Source: Anastatus disparis (taxonomy: Eukaryota; Arthropoda; Insecta; Hymenoptera; Eupelmidae). Taken from it: a stretch of 64,000 nucleotides of DNA. The translations under genes and the position numbers were made by a program. The notes under the pieces were generated by a model, which was not told where the DNA came from, did not search any database, and saw only the letters and a program-made list of their open reading frames with translations. Positions 32,106 to 44,699 of this stretch are shown here, in pieces. Positions within the stretch are counted from its first letter, which is position 1, and the number at the start of each line of letters is the position of its first letter. Location: the NCBI GenBank assembly GCA_017163975.1, contig JAFFSR010000279.1, forward strand, positions 1,241,001 to 1,305,000, in the 5' to 3' direction.

Positions 32106-33530
32106 TTTTCAGTGCAGTTTGTATTTAATGAATTTATTACTGTATCAAAAATAGTCGTTTGAGCATTTGTTAGAGTATTAATGATTGACCCAATATTATT
32201 AACATTATTTACTGTACTATATTCAATTTTGTCATTTCCAATTTAGTATTCTGAAGTAGGTAAATTAAAGTCACCTAATGAGAATCCATTATTATTTAAA
32301 ATATCATTAATTATGCTTAATGCATATTCTTTACCTTTTTGTTCATTCATTATTGGAGGATAAAAATAGATTTTTTATTTTTCATATGATTCTCAAGCAT
32401 TTATTGGAATGTGAAATGTACAAATGTAACCAAATACTTGACAAAGAGCTTTTGGAAATCGAGATTTACATGATTCTTTTAAACATTTATCCCATTCGTC
32501 ATCGATTTTAGTTCAATTTCTTGCTGATGCTGCTTCAAAGAATGTTGGGTATGTAATTCCATTGAAAGTTTTTAAGTTTTCAAAAGATGTTGCAGCTTTC
32601 ACGTGAAGCAGAAGTAATCTCGAAAAGAATCTTTCTCTTTGTTTTGGATTAACTAAGTACATTTCGGTTAGAATAATTTTTATAGCCTTTTTTTTCGTTG
32701 ATGTTTTCTGTATTCGATCAAAAACATAATGTTGGGGTACATCAGAATAAAAGTAATTATGCGCCTCTGGGTCACTTTTATTGAGTTCAAACCACGCTGT
32801 TAGTGTTGTATTTACATTTTTCTCATTAATTTCGTGTTCGGATCCTTCTTTAAAATACATATATTGTTCATTCTTATAAAGAACGGCTAATCTATAAATT
32901 GTATGCGAAAGTTCACTAATATTATATTCCAATATGCGATCCATAGCTTATGGCTGGCAAACGTATCTTGTGTTTATATATTGTTTAATTTTACTATAAA
33001 ACATATCCAAATCATTCGTTTTATCGATTTTATCATTAATATTACTTTCAGTATTTATTTTACTTGCTTTCATTTCTATAAATTCACAATCATGTCCTTT
33101 GAAGCAGTATTTAAATAAGTATTTTATAACTCCTATTCTTAAATATAATTCAATATTAATATGACAGTTGAACTTTAGTAATAAATGCTGGTTGGATAAA
33201 TAGAATAACCATTTGTCATTATTCTAGTTTTATTAAATCGTTTGCATTTTCCCAAAATATGTTTTCTAGAAATTTGCTCTATCAATAGTTTTAATTTTTG
33301 ATAAAATACTTCAACAACAATATATGGTCCATCTGTTACTTCTTCACTTTGTCCTATATTATTTGTGATTTTTTCCCATTTCAGATTGCATGTCATAGTA
33401 ACGAAAAAAATCTGGTTTCCCAATTCTTCGTACTTATGCTATCAGATCAACAAAATTTTTATATAAGAACAGTAACAGTTGATGGTAGTACAAACATTTT
33501 TTTTATGCTATGATTGTCAATAACAGTTAT
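30840..33530 (-). pseudogene. Helitron 1 Rep-helicase protein, fragmented
   Basis: Helitrons move by rolling-circle replication using an HUH Rep nuclease joined to a Pif1-like helicase. Seen here: TMTCNLKW-type Rep block (about 33400-33360); mid-region ERFFSRLLLLHVKAATSFE (about 32640-32580); helicase Walker A GGSGKSYL (about 32010-32035); Walker B VIWDE and the FRQ block (31840-31670); a late LAHAMTINNSQGQSF block (30990-30910). The HUH and Tyr-pair segments are gone: the frame jumps from the first GKC block to a later FNKTRIMTN block. Stops and frame changes are numerous. Confidence 0.85.
32043..32104. repeat. (TA)n microsatellite
   Basis: 62-bp TA tract immediately upstream of the Walker A coding part of Helitron 1. 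Confidence 0.95.
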
Positions 33531-33654
33531 TTACTTTTATTAAAGCTTATCAAAAAATTTTTTATTCCAATGCAGTACAATATAATGATATGAATATTTG
33601 AATAAAAATTAAATACATATTTTATATTGAATTACTATTGTCGATGAAATTAGC

Positions 33655-33725
33655 AAATTCATATATAATAATATAATGTATGAAAACGCAACCGAACGAT
33701 GTCAGGAGCGAGGTAAATTTTGCTC
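33655..33725 (+). repeat. Short dispersed motif with AGGAGCGAGGTAAATTT
   Basis: The block ATGAAAACGCAACCGAACGA plus GTCAGGAGCGAGGTAAATTT resembles, in the opposite orientation, the blocks at about 52210-52262 and 52689-52741. It may be an element end. Confidence 0.55.
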
Positions 33726-34857
33726 GTAAATTATTAACACAAAATCAGAATTGATTGCTATTGGGATCAAATTGAAAAAAGGATCCAAATATTTTAATTT
33801 AAAATAGTTATGAGAATCTTAATTTATTGGAATACATGCAATTATTATTATTATGTATTGAATTTTTTTACCTCGTCATTATTTTCTGAACATTTACAAG
33901 AGCAAAGCTATATTCAAAAGACAAGGTATGTACAGACACTATTATTCTTCAATTACTTACGTGTTCAAAACGTAGATTTCATGTTTGATTCAAAGATGAT
34001 TCATTATGTTAAGAAATAAAACAGTTGAGATGAAGCAAACTTGCTTCTGATATTCTTATTTAAGATTATAAATTAAAAGTATAGTTCTGATTTTATTCAC
34101 TATATTCTTGAAACTTAAATAATTTAGATGAGGCAAAGGACCTTTAATTATTGGTTTAGATTAGGATTCTAAAAGACACTGTAGTACTAGTCATTGTCCA
34201 TTGTTTAATTCTGATTGCCATTCTCTATTTAATAATAAAATTAATCATTAGCATTACTGAATAACATTTTCCAGAAATATAGAATAAACATTTTCCAACC
34301 TTCGATATTATTGTTTTAAGTTATAGTTGTGAAAAAGCAAAACTAATCATTGCTGTGTATTAAATTTTCATAATGTGGATGAAATACTTGTCAAAAGTTC
34401 CACAGTCCATAAAAGATTCTTTCATATCCAAATAAATTTTTATAGTACATATATCTTATGTGTAGAAAAATTATTCAACTTCCTATTTTTAATTTCCAAA
34501 AATATAATATGAATTTTAATTCTTAAATGTATTATACATATTAAAATAATTTCTTTATCCGTATACAAAATAATTATAATAACAATTTATTGAAATACAT
34601 AAAATTGTTTGGGTTGGATTTGAATGATGTGTACTTAATCGATAGTTAATATTTCAATTGAATTAAGATTAACATTTGAATTATTAAGTAATTAATACAT
34701 TTTAATATATTCAAACAATTATCTCTCCGTATATTGTATTACCCATCAATACCGAAGAACCAAATCTAGAGTATATGTGTTAAATAAAAAAATCTATATT
34801 TTGAAATATTAAAAGTTATGTAGCTCTTCTCCTAATAGTTCACCCAAGTATGGCAAA
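33726..34857. other. Unassigned AT-rich DNA
   Basis: No coding or repeat structure recognised. Confidence 0.4.
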
Positions 34858-35265
34858 AGCTCACTTCAAAATGTTATCAGAAGAAACAGAATAGTTCTTA
34901 ATGAGTGAAATCAACCTGGCCGAACTCGAGCAATCGAAAATTACATGAAAGTAATGAATGAACCAATCAGAAAATAGCAATTTTAAGATTCATAAACTTT
35001 TGTAGATTCTACTCTCAATTTGCAACAAGAAATGCTTTTATGAGTAATTCTCTACACGCCTTAGTTTTTGAGTAAAATAATAATTAAATTGGTAATTTTA
35101 CAAAAAATTTTGAAAAATCTCAATTTTTTATTACTCATTACTCTTTATACCTTTGATCTAAACCTCTGAAATTTTTTTTGTGTATTTGAGGTATCAAATG
35201 ATAGCTTCTCACTGATTTCCACCAATTTTTATTTTTTTGTGAGGTGCGTTCACATGAAATGTTCA
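34858..35265 (-). repeat. Dispersed repeat A, copy 2 (inverted)
   Basis: Reverse-complement match to 22205-22625, starting near AATGTTATCAGAAGAAAC. Confidence 0.8.
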
Positions 35266-36819
35266 ATATGCATATGTATATGTATATGGAAAGATACAGA
35301 AAAATTAAGGTTAGGTCTGTTCCGTAAAACTTTTTATTGAATTCACCTTAAATTTTTAAATAAAATCAAATGGAAAATATTTATACAAGATTATTGAAAA
35401 AGAAAAATTATTTATAAAAGCTGTCTTTCTCTCTCAAATCAATAAAATAATTGTCCGATTCCGTATTAATTTATGATTCGGAATTTTTTTTTGAAAGAAT
35501 CAAAGTAAAAAATGTTTGTTGAATTTTCATGCAATGGTTGCTGTTGACAAGTTTCGAATATAACTTAGGTTTTTTTGTCTTTTCAAGAAAATAATGATTT
35601 TATCACCTTATTAAAGAGTGTTTCGGAACTTTTTTCTGCCCAAAAAAAGTATAAAATTTCCAGAATACGATTTATCATTGACTGCTAGGAAAAAATCTTG
35701 GGTGTAGGCTCAATTTCTTCTTTTTATTTTACAAATGAAAACTATTTTACCTTCTTTAAAGGCGTTTCAAAATTTTTTTCGCCATTCTAATCCTAAAATC
35801 GCAACTTTGTTACTCTCCTTTGGCTCTCATGGCGAAAAATACACTACGCAACAAGTATGGAAAGACTTTTTCACAAAACTCGTTACGACCTTCACCTTCA
35901 GCTCTGGCCGTAAACTTCTCGTTTCGTAGATAAAACCTTTCCATACCTGTTACGTAATGTACTATTTCTTAACTATCCAAGGTGCCGAATATTTACTTAA
36001 TCTTTTTACATTTGAATACAAAAAAAAATTTTTGAATGAATATGCGCCTACCCCTGTATTTTAGCGGAATTAGTTATTTTATTATATTTGAGGGTGTTCC
36101 GAAACTTTTATTTGGAACAAAACTACCCACGATTACATATTTTTTGACAAACATTCAGCGTTTGTAAGAATTTTCTGGGTGTAAAGTCAAGAAAAAATTT
36201 TGACGATCTGACGTTCCAGATCTAAATGTCATTCTTTATTTAAAGTAAGAAATAATTACAAGGATTTCATTAAAAAAGCTTTGGGTTACCTTACCATCGT
36301 GAATTCGATATGCATCCACTTATATGAACAACGGTCAGAAGAGATTAAAATTTTAGTAAGACTTTTAATTGAGCAAGATTGTGATTTTGCATTTAGAGAA
36401 AAAAAATAAGATGAAAGGTAATATTTTCGTTAAGATGTAAGCTATATTATTTTCGCAAAGTTAATTAATAATGAATATGCAGTATAGTTGTCGAGAGTGC
36501 ACTTCAGCTTGGTGCCAAAGATGTAACTATTTTGAATACAATATTAGTTTAAATTTAATGGACTTCGTAAAGTGTATGCTGCGTTATCCAGGTAGACTTA
36601 TGCAATTTGGTTGAATATAGAAAAATGTAATAAATAGTAAAGAAAAAAGTTCGCTTTCTACCCCGGGCTAGGACTGATCTTTAAATCGGCTTGAGGACCC
36701 ACTTGGCACAGGTCTAAGTTTCTCGATTACGCAGTATAAGACAAACCTACGGTCCCTTTGACTTTGCTGTGAAAACACAGGTACTACCTCTGAGACGCAT
36801 GCACTTACATGCATCCACA
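35266..36819. other. Unassigned AT-rich DNA with a short inverted repeat
   Basis: GTATGGAAAG (near 35858) and CTTTCCATAC (near 35937) form an inverted pair. Nothing else is assignable. Near 36760 the phrase CCCTTTGACTTTGCTGTGAA recalls the junction before the 40-bp array at 45080. Confidence 0.4.
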
Positions 36820-37209
36820 CATTCAATATCATACACACACACAGGCACACCTAAAATCAAACAAACACACATACACACATACACATAAACAAAAACACAC
36901 ATACAAATACCCGTACACACATGCACGCATACACATGTACACATAGATATACACACATATACATACAAACGTACACACATACACATACACACACACATAC
37001 ACACAATTACACATACAAACATACTCATAGAAATAACCATACATACACATACACAAATACACATTCACATACACAAATACATAAACAAACATGCACATAG
37101 ATACGTATACATAAAAAAACACATACAAATATGCACATACAAACATATACATAAAAAAAATACATACAAACATACACGCATAAAAACATACACATACACA
37201 CATAGTTAC

Positions 37210-37240
<31 letters not shown>

Positions 37241-37261
37241 TACACATACACACATAGTTAC

Positions 37262-37292
<31 letters not shown>

Positions 37293-37640
37293 TACACATA
37301 TGCAAATACCACATACACATGCACATATACACATATACACATACACACATACACATACACATACACACATACACACATAAACATATACACATTAATACAT
37401 GCACACATACTTATACACATAAGCACATGCACACATACTCATACACATAAACACATGCACACTTACTCATATACATAAACACATACACACTTACTCATAT
37501 ACATAAACACTTACAGATTCACACATACAAATACACTCATACACACATACACGTACACACATACGCATACACAAATACACATACATACACACATAGTCAT
37601 GCACACATACACATGCACACATATTACATCGCAGTTTCTT
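36820..37640. repeat. ACACAT-type microsatellite, about 820 bp
   Basis: Degenerate ACACAT/ACATAC hexamer array. Long Cys/Val/Tyr-rich ORFs on the minus strand here are artefacts. Confidence 0.93.
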
Positions 37641-37869
37641 ATACACAAACACGCATAACTAACAATCATGTATACTTACCATGGTATACATAATAAAAAT
37701 GTTTTATATAATAAGGATAGTTTTTGTATATTATTTGATATAAGCAAGTGATTTTTTTAAAGATATCACCATAAGTAACTTTTGTCTATTGCCAGCTCTT
37801 ATTAAAAAAATCCATGTTATTTTCTATTGAATGTTATTTAAGTTAAATTGAATATATCCTCCATGCATG

Positions 37870-39118
37870 CTTGTCGAAAGGTTTTTTTTGGATTTCAACC
37901 GTGTAATTTGTGGTTTGAAATACCGACGTTTCGTGAACATGACAGTTCACTTTATCAATATGAGCCTGAATCTGATGGGTCAGACTATCTAATCACTATA
38001 GGAGGCATAATTTTGGGCGGGGTTTTTCGGTTAAATGGTTATGAGTGTTCTGGTGAAATGGTTATAGGTGATTTGTCTTTGGGAACAAAGGTTGCCATAT
38101 TGGGTTCGGTAAGTAGCTGTTATCTCTGTTTAGATTATTTGGATGTCTTAGTATTTCTATGGCATCTCGGTGTTTTCTTGGTAAGGAAGAGGTAGTTTTG
38201 GATAGGATAGTTGTGTGGTCGAAGTCTATTTGGTGGCTGGTGTCAATGTGGTGTTCTGCTAATGCTGATTGTGTGAAGTATTTCAATGTTATCTGCTGTG
38301 TTCTTTAATTCTTTGGTGGATTGTTTTTCCAGTTTCTCCTGTGTAGACTTTTCCACAGGAGCAAGGTATTTTGTAAACACCGGAAGTGTGTAACGGAGGT
38401 TTTTTATCTTTGAGGTTGTGTAGAATTTGTCCTATTTTTGTTAGAGGCTTATATATAGTACGGATGCTGTGTTTATTTAGTATTCGTCTGATCTGTTCCG
38501 TGACGCCTTGTATATATGGTAGTGCGGCTGTGTTAAGATGAGTTTTTTTTTGTTGAATGTTTGTATTTGAAATTTTAGAGCGTTGTTTAGTATAATGAAT
38601 TTAATATTGGGATGTTGTTGATTTAAGTGTTCTAGGAATTTGTGAAGTTCATCTTCACCGTGTGGCCAGATGACAAAGGTATCGTCGACGTATCTTAGCC
38701 AAAGTGAAGGTTTTTTAGGAGTTGTGTTTAGGGCTTGAGTTTCAAAATGTTCCATAAATAAATTGGCAATGATTGGTGATATTGGAGAGCCCATCGCTGT
38801 TCCTGTTGTTTGTTCGTAGAATTGTTGATTGAATGAGAAGTTCGTGTCGGTAAGGCAGTGTTCTATTAGAGGTAAGAGGTGCGGAGGTAGATTCGGGATA
38901 TTTCTTATGATGTTTATGGTGTCTGGATTTGGTACTTTTGTGAAAAGTGATACTACATCAAAACTAGCTAGGATGTCACTTTGTCTTAGTTAAATATTTT
39001 GGAGTTTATTAACGAAATCGTAAGAGTTTTTGACGTAGGAGGATGAGCGTCCTGTAAAAGGTGTGAGTTTTTCTGTAAGGTATCGTGCTAGATTTATGTA
39101 GGTGAGTTGATGGCGCTT
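37870..39118 (-). mobile_element. Penelope-like element, 5'-truncated
   Basis: Minus strand, with RT followed by a GIY-YIG-type endonuclease region and a 3' end near 37870. The plus-strand phrase AATACCGACGTTTCGTGAAC near the 3' end is the kind of sequence often seen in Penelope-like 3' UTRs. The N-terminal half is absent. Confidence 0.82.
38062..39118 (-). pseudogene. Penelope-like RT plus GIY-YIG endonuclease, fragmented
   Basis: RT blocks are ILASFDVVSLFTKVP (about 38975-38930), MGSPISPIIANLF and LRYVDDTFVIW, the YVDD being the catalytic site. After a frame break comes a CSCGKVYTGETGK block (about 38370-38320), the usual opening of the Penelope nuclease. It continues to EHHIDTSHQIDFDHT and a final W near 38100. 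At least one internal stop lies upstream of the FDVVSLF block. Transposition by such proteins couples nicking to reverse transcription. Confidence 0.82.
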
Positions 39119-39488
39119 ACTTTTGGATTAGATCAAATTTGGCATTTTATTATCAAATTTTTATTATTCCATAAAAAATATTTTATATAAATTATTTTGT
39201 TATTAATTATAAGAAAATCAACGAAAATATGCATTTTGTAAGCTAGGTACTTAGAGGTTCAATAATGAACTGATTGCAATAAATGATACTGAATAATTGT
39301 AATTATTCAGTAATTAATCAATTATTTACATCCATTTACTATTATTTACATTTTAATTCTGCGCTAAATTTTTTTTATCTAATACAAGTTTGCTAACTTT
39401 GTTTGCAGCAACGGAAGTAGATACTCCTATAAAAATAAGTATGCCTGTAGAGTGTAAATGAAACTTTAGTGATTTTTATAATTATAGT
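39119..39488. other. Unassigned AT-rich DNA
   Basis: Nothing recognised. Confidence 0.4.
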
Positions 39489-41160
39489 CTTAGTGTGGTT
39501 ATGGATAAATTGAATGAAAGTAAATCTGTAGTTATTCCAAATAAATCGATTTTCGATACTATAATATTATTGAATAATTTAAAGAGACGTTTTAATGATC
39601 CATCGAATACATTAACTCAAAAAATCAAGATTTTGACAATCTTACCAGAAACGTGGAATCATACTACTATTCAAATACATTTTGAAACTTCTCATTGAAT
39701 GATTCGAAGTGCTTGTAGAGTTCTTAAAAATAAGGGTATATTAGCAACATCTAATACTAAGAGAGGTTTGTAATTAAACGAAGGAAAATATTTGTTAAAA
39801 AACATTTAATGAAAAATTTAACACCTAAAATTTTTCTTGATTAACATAATATAAATGTCAATGAATTGTCGAAAAAACATGATTTTTTATGACAATGTAA
39901 GAATCATTACTTTATTTCAATTTAATAATTCTGAATAGTTTGTAGAATTTTAGAATATGCATTATTTAGATTATAGACTTTGCATACATGATAACTTCCA
40001 TGCTTCATTTAGATTATACACTTTGTATAGATCACAACTTTTCTGCTTTATTTAGATTAGAACTTTTTCAATCAACTATTTTGTTAACAAGTAAAATGTA
40101 CATTATAAAAGTTTTTTGTTCATTTTACTAATATATAATATTTATTTAAACATTGCTCATAAAAATTTTTAAATGATTCGAAGGAAATGATAACATTTTT
40201 GTTTTCTATAATTTTTATTAATTTTAATCTGAAAAATGAACAAGGAACTTTATTGTGTACATCTATCTACCAACAAAATAATTAACTTATAACCAAATCT
40301 AAAACTTATTAATTCTCTGGTGAAAATTCTTACATATGATTGAACATTATGATTTTACCATCTATCAGACGTACAAAACTGTTCTTACGTATGATCCTAC
40401 TTTTCCTATGCATAATTGTACGTAAGAAACTGTTTGTTTGTACGATTGAATCTAAGAAAAACATGCAAATTTTTTCCAAAAGTTTTTTCCGTATATGGGC
40501 AAAAATAGTTTTTACGCTAAGAATGTCTTGTCTCGTTTTTATGTGTTTCTTACGTACGATCATGTAATTTTTTCACGTGATTTCATTAATTCGGATATTT
40601 GAAGAAAAAAACTACTTCCCAGATGGTGCTCTACAACAATATAAAAATTATCAGAATGTAATCAGTTTAGCACACCATCAAAAAGATTTTCAATGTGAAG
40701 CAGAGTGGCATTTTTATCCTACTGTTCATGGTAAAGGGCCTTGCGATGGATTTGGGAAAACTGTTAAACAAGGTAATGTTTAGACATTCATTGTGTATCA
40801 CTTCATTCATCTAGTCATTTGTGCGTACTTTTCAAATAAAAATTTAAAATGAATATAAAATATATGATATTTATGAAATCAATTGTTTCAGCTTGTTATG
40901 TAACAATTTCTCATACTATTTTCTGTAACTCATTTAATATTTTCAGGAGCTACTAAAGCAAGCCTTCAAGCACTAGCAGGAAAATCAATTTTAACGTGTT
41001 CAAATCTTTTTAAATGGTTGAATTCCATAGGAAGGATGCCTAATATCTCATTTAAGTATTCTGAACAAAAAGGCTATAATTTGAACAAAACGGCTACTTT
41101 ATTATCACATCAAAGTGTGATTGGTGATAGCTCTCGTTTCAACAACTCTTTTAATATTGA
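39489..41160 (+). pseudogene. Broken, intron-containing transposon-associated gene
   Basis: Two parts seem to belong together. The first (39489-39775) has KIKILTILPETWNHTTIQ, a TGA at 39696-39698, then an ACRVLKNKGILA block. It looks like a small DNA-binding helical domain. The second (40577-40772) has AEWHFYPTVHGKGPCDGFGK, followed by a GT-AG intron (40773-40946) and an exon GATKASLQALAGKSI...FKYSEQKG. From memory these blocks occur in a multicopy uncharacterised arthropod/cnidarian protein family, probably transposon-derived. Its reaction is unknown to me. Stops in the first part and the missing middle make it a pseudogene. Confidence 0.5.
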
Positions 41161-41289
41161 ATATAATGCTATTAATTCTTGAGTACATGCACTCATTGCG
41201 AAATATTCTGCCTGGCAAGTAGATAATGCCATACATCTCTGTCTATGAGTTTTTCAGGCTATAGTATTTCTGAACAATTTAATCACATA

Positions 41290-42660
41290 GCCGCTTGTTC
41301 TAAGAGAACCTTTTCAGTCCCCGAAGCTTACGTGCGAAAATCTCTGTAAGCTGTCATCCTGTCCTTTATTTTTAAGTTCAAGGTGTTTGGTTTCTTTTAA
41401 ATATGTGAAGACTCTGTTAACTATTTGCCAGTCACTTTCTGTCAAATTTATTTGATGCCTGCTCAAGACGTTCACAGCATAAATGATGTTGGATCTGCTT
41501 GCGTTTGCCAAATACATCAGTGTGCCCACTGTTTCTCTATAGGGTCGATTGCATTAATTTTCTGTTATTGATCTCTCGTTTATTTCTTCAGTCTGTAGTT
41601 GTTGTCTTATATCTCGATAAGCCACCTTGATTGTTATTATATGTGTTCGTTAAGGGTGTACTTGTCGTTAGCCAAACTTTGCCAACATTCTGTTAATATA
41701 TTTTTCTTGCTGTATATTCAGTATTCCCTTCTGTCTGTCTCTTTTGATTTCTAAGCCTGAGAAGCCCTTGGGTTCTCCAATATCTGTCATCTCAAATTAA
41801 TGTTTTAAGTTAGCTTTCACCTTTTATAACATTTTCACATTATTACATATTAATAGAATGGTTGCAGCCCATATTTTTTCACTGTCATTTTGAACCTCTC
41901 GTTCCAATACTTTGGGCTTACCTTTAGACCATATGAAGCTTTTTCTAATTTACAAATCTTGGGTTTCTTAATTACTTCTGAAACATTCATTCCTTTAGAT
42001 ATTTCTATATATAACCATTTAAGTAACCATTTAGAAATGCTATCTCAACATCTATTTGACATATTTCTAAGTCCAATTTATTCGCCATAGTTAATATTGA
42101 CCTTATCAAAAGCAGTCGTGGGACTGGTGCACAAGTTTTTCATAAATCGTAGATATTTCTGTCTTTAAATCTACGAATGACTAATCCAGCCTTATATCTT
42201 TCTTTATTGTTAGCTTATGTCTTTCTTTTAAATACCCATTCGAAGTCGATTATGTTAGGACCTTTTCCATCTCTGCTGACGTTAGACCTATCTACACATT
42301 CCCAGATATTATTCTTATACATAGATTCTAATTCTTCATCAATTGCTTCTATCCATTTCGATTTTTGTTTGGATTTCATAGCTTCCATGTATGTGCTTGG
42401 ATCATCATTTATTTCAGTAAGTTTCTTCATCTGTCTGTTTAGGTTCTTTTCTTGGTCGTCTTATTGGTCGTATTAATCTTTATGCTTGCTTCTCCCTCCG
42501 ATTTAAGATTTGCATTAATGTCTTTATGCGCACATTGTATTTCGTTTGATTGTTTGGTGAAAGTTTTAAAAATTGATTTTGAATTTGTCAAGTGTTCTGT
42601 CACTCCACTGTCTGCTATAAATTTTGCTAGTAACTATTTGTCTGTCTTTTCGTTATTTAT
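41290..42660 (-). pseudogene. pol: Copia pol remnant: protease start, RT, RNase H edge
   Basis: Protease active site DSGVTEHLTN (about 42620-42590; usual form DSGATxHLTN). RT entry block MEAMKSKQKSKWIEAIDEEL with WECVDR and FEWVFKRK (42390-42215). The middle of RT is eroded. Near 41560-41380 a PYRETVGTLMYLANASRS block leads to NVLSRHQINLTESDWQIV, typical of the Copia RT-RNase H junction. The frame is broken in many places. Confidence 0.8.
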
Positions 42661-42936
42661 ATTTGTTACACTTAAATATCTCGCAAATTTTTCATTTTCA
42701 TCTTATTTTATGCACTCAACCTTTTGATTGTCAAACTTTTTATTCCCGGTGTTAGTTTTGAATTTTATATTCTTTTTTTAATTCTTTTCTGAATTCCTCC
42801 TCTGCTGAATTTACGAAAATTTCCACGACTTCTTTTAATATCAAATCTCGCTTACTTTGCATAATTATAATCATTTATGTCACTCTGTTTACGTTTAAAA
42901 CCAAATTGTCCTATCTTACTTTCATTTTCGTAAGTG

Positions 42937-44216
42937 TTATATGATTTCATTATATACCTTTTTCTGTCGTTCTGTCCCGTAGGCTACACCCGGTCGTTTT
43001 GGGCAAGTTGAAGCAATATGACCTCGTGTAAATTCTAAACAATATAAGCACTTTCTCATTCCTGTCCCTCTTCGTGGGTTGTCGCCAGCATAGTGCCTAA
43101 AACTGTCACATTTGTAGTACCTGCCTTTCTTGATTGTTTCAGTGCTGGCTGCCATTGCTATTGTGACTGATTTTTCTGACTTTTGGCTCTCCACCTGCAT
43201 AACAAACAACTTTAGTTTATCGTATATTAGTCCCTTTTTAACGCAACTCTTTTGTCTTCTTTAGACAAGACTTTTACGTTAGGTAAGTTATTAAAATTTC
43301 TTACTATTTCTTTGAATCTTTCTATAAAAATCGCTTCCTTTTCTTTGATTGGATTGTATGCTACACAATTGTTTTTTAATGTTAGATGAAGTTATGTTAA
43401 CTTTTGAGTAAACTCACTTTAATCTCTTTAATTCTATTCAATAATTTTACCGGATCTTCAATTTTCATTGCTTTAGTATGATAATTTTGATATATTCTAT
43501 TTATTAAAATATCACGAACTTTGAATTTATGTTTTTCTTCTACTGTCCCACTCAAATTATTATCTATTTTAATAGAACTGTTAATAACATGCAATAAATC
43601 CAACGATATTAATTCGGATGTGAAATAGTCCAAAAAAATTCTCAAATTTTATTTGTGTTGTTGATTTGTAGTTGCCTTTTACCGGCCCATATTTGTTAGT
43701 CAAACCGGTTTTTAACCTTTGTGTTAATTGTTTAGAAACATCATGTAGTTTGCTGTCGTTTTTATTGACTACTTCATTAACTTACAATTGAAACAATCGC
43801 GATATTTCTGACTTGTCTATATGTTCACCGTCGTTAAATAAAACAATCGAGTTTTTAAACTTTTCTGAGTCAAAAATATTTATATTAAAATCATTACTTA
43901 CGTTATCCATTGACTTTGCCACACCTATATCACCGTTTTTTTTTCTTTCTTTAATGTCGTCCTTTCTATTAACCTTTCTGTTTGTCGTTTCATCTTTTGT
44001 CTGATTTTCAATCACTTCCTTTAAAACTTGTTCCTGTTGATGTTTTGTATTTAAATTATCCGACGTTTTATCAAAGTAGGCTATCATATTTTGCCTTTCT
44101 TTGATAAATGCTGCCATTAAACCATCAATCACCTTCTGTAGTTCTTTATGTCGTATCTGCTCGTTCTTTTTGACTTCTTTGATCGTTTCCTTAACAGGAC
44201 CGAATTCGTCCAACAT
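42937..44216 (-). pseudogene. gag: Copia gag remnant with zinc knuckles
   Basis: The N-terminal part (44216-43782) is charged and coiled-coil-like. A middle helical gag part (43645-43397) contains KVRDILINRIYQNYHTKAM. The C-terminal part (43209-42937) has cysteine-histidine blocks YYKCDSFRHYAGD and CLYCLEFTRGHIASTC, the second slightly expanded from CX2CX4HX4C. Frames are shifted between the parts. Confidence 0.72.
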
Positions 44217-44344
44217 TGATTCAGTTAGCTGTCTAAATTTAGAATATGAAATTCATTATTGAAAACATTATTTTTTGTTCTGTCTCATCAACTGCCTCCT
44301 GCACCTCCATGACTGTCTTATCCGTATTTCTGTCTTTTAAACTA

Positions 44345-44490
44345 TTATCTTTTTCTGCCTTGTCTCTTCTGTCTCCATTCTCTCAGTCTTCACTCTTTCT
44401 GTCTTCATTCTCTCTGTCTTAACACTTTCTGTCTTCCTTCCCTCTGTCTTCACTCTTTCTGTTTTCCTTCTTTTCGTCTTTACTTTTTCT
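44345..44490. repeat. Minisatellite of TCTTTCTGTCTTCAT-type units
   Basis: About 18-bp units (CTCTTTCTGTCTTCA variants) in near-tandem order. The minus-strand ORF reads as KTERVKTER repeats and is not a real gene. Confidence 0.85.
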
Positions 44491-44699
44491 TTCTTCCTTC
44501 TTTGTTGCATTGTGGTCACTTGTCTTTTTTTCCGCTTTTGGGAGAGTACTCATGGACTCAACAGTACGGCATTAACAGTTTTTCTCCCTTTCTTTTTTTC
44601 TAGTCCAGCCTTTTTAATGAGGTCAAATTCTTCACTAGTTACATTACTACAATTATATTAAAGTGAAGAATCAGAACTTTTTTTGTTACGTTAATATCT

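Larger units (their letters stand above)
27725..33530 (-). mobile_element. Helitron copy 1 (HUH motif deleted)
   Basis: On the minus strand it has Rep and Pif1-type helicase remnants (33530-30840), then a roughly 40-bp tandem array (30645-29925), TCTCCG repeats, ACATAC repeats, and a terminal block near 27725-27760 containing TATATTAAAGTGAAGAAT (plus strand). The second Helitron at 44640-51701 has the same order. Positions 28420-29130 look like an insertion into this 3' region. Exact termini are not proven. Confidence 0.8.
41290..44216 (-). mobile_element. Copia (Ty1/Copia) retrotransposon relic, integrase deleted
   Basis: Gag, the start of protease, part of RT and the RNase H-adjacent region are recognisable on the minus strand. 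Only about 100 bases separate the protease motif region from RT, so the integrase that normally lies between them in Copia is missing. No LTRs were found. Confidence 0.8.

Noticed and set aside
35735..35929. 64-residue ORF
   Set aside because: No recognisable motif. The DNA forms part of a short inverted repeat, so chance is likelier.
36747..37432. Cys/Val/Tyr-rich ORFs on the minus strand that look like membrane proteins
   Set aside because: Pure microsatellite translation.
44337..44519. KTER-repeat protein
   Set aside because: Minisatellite translation with no start context or conserved neighbour.
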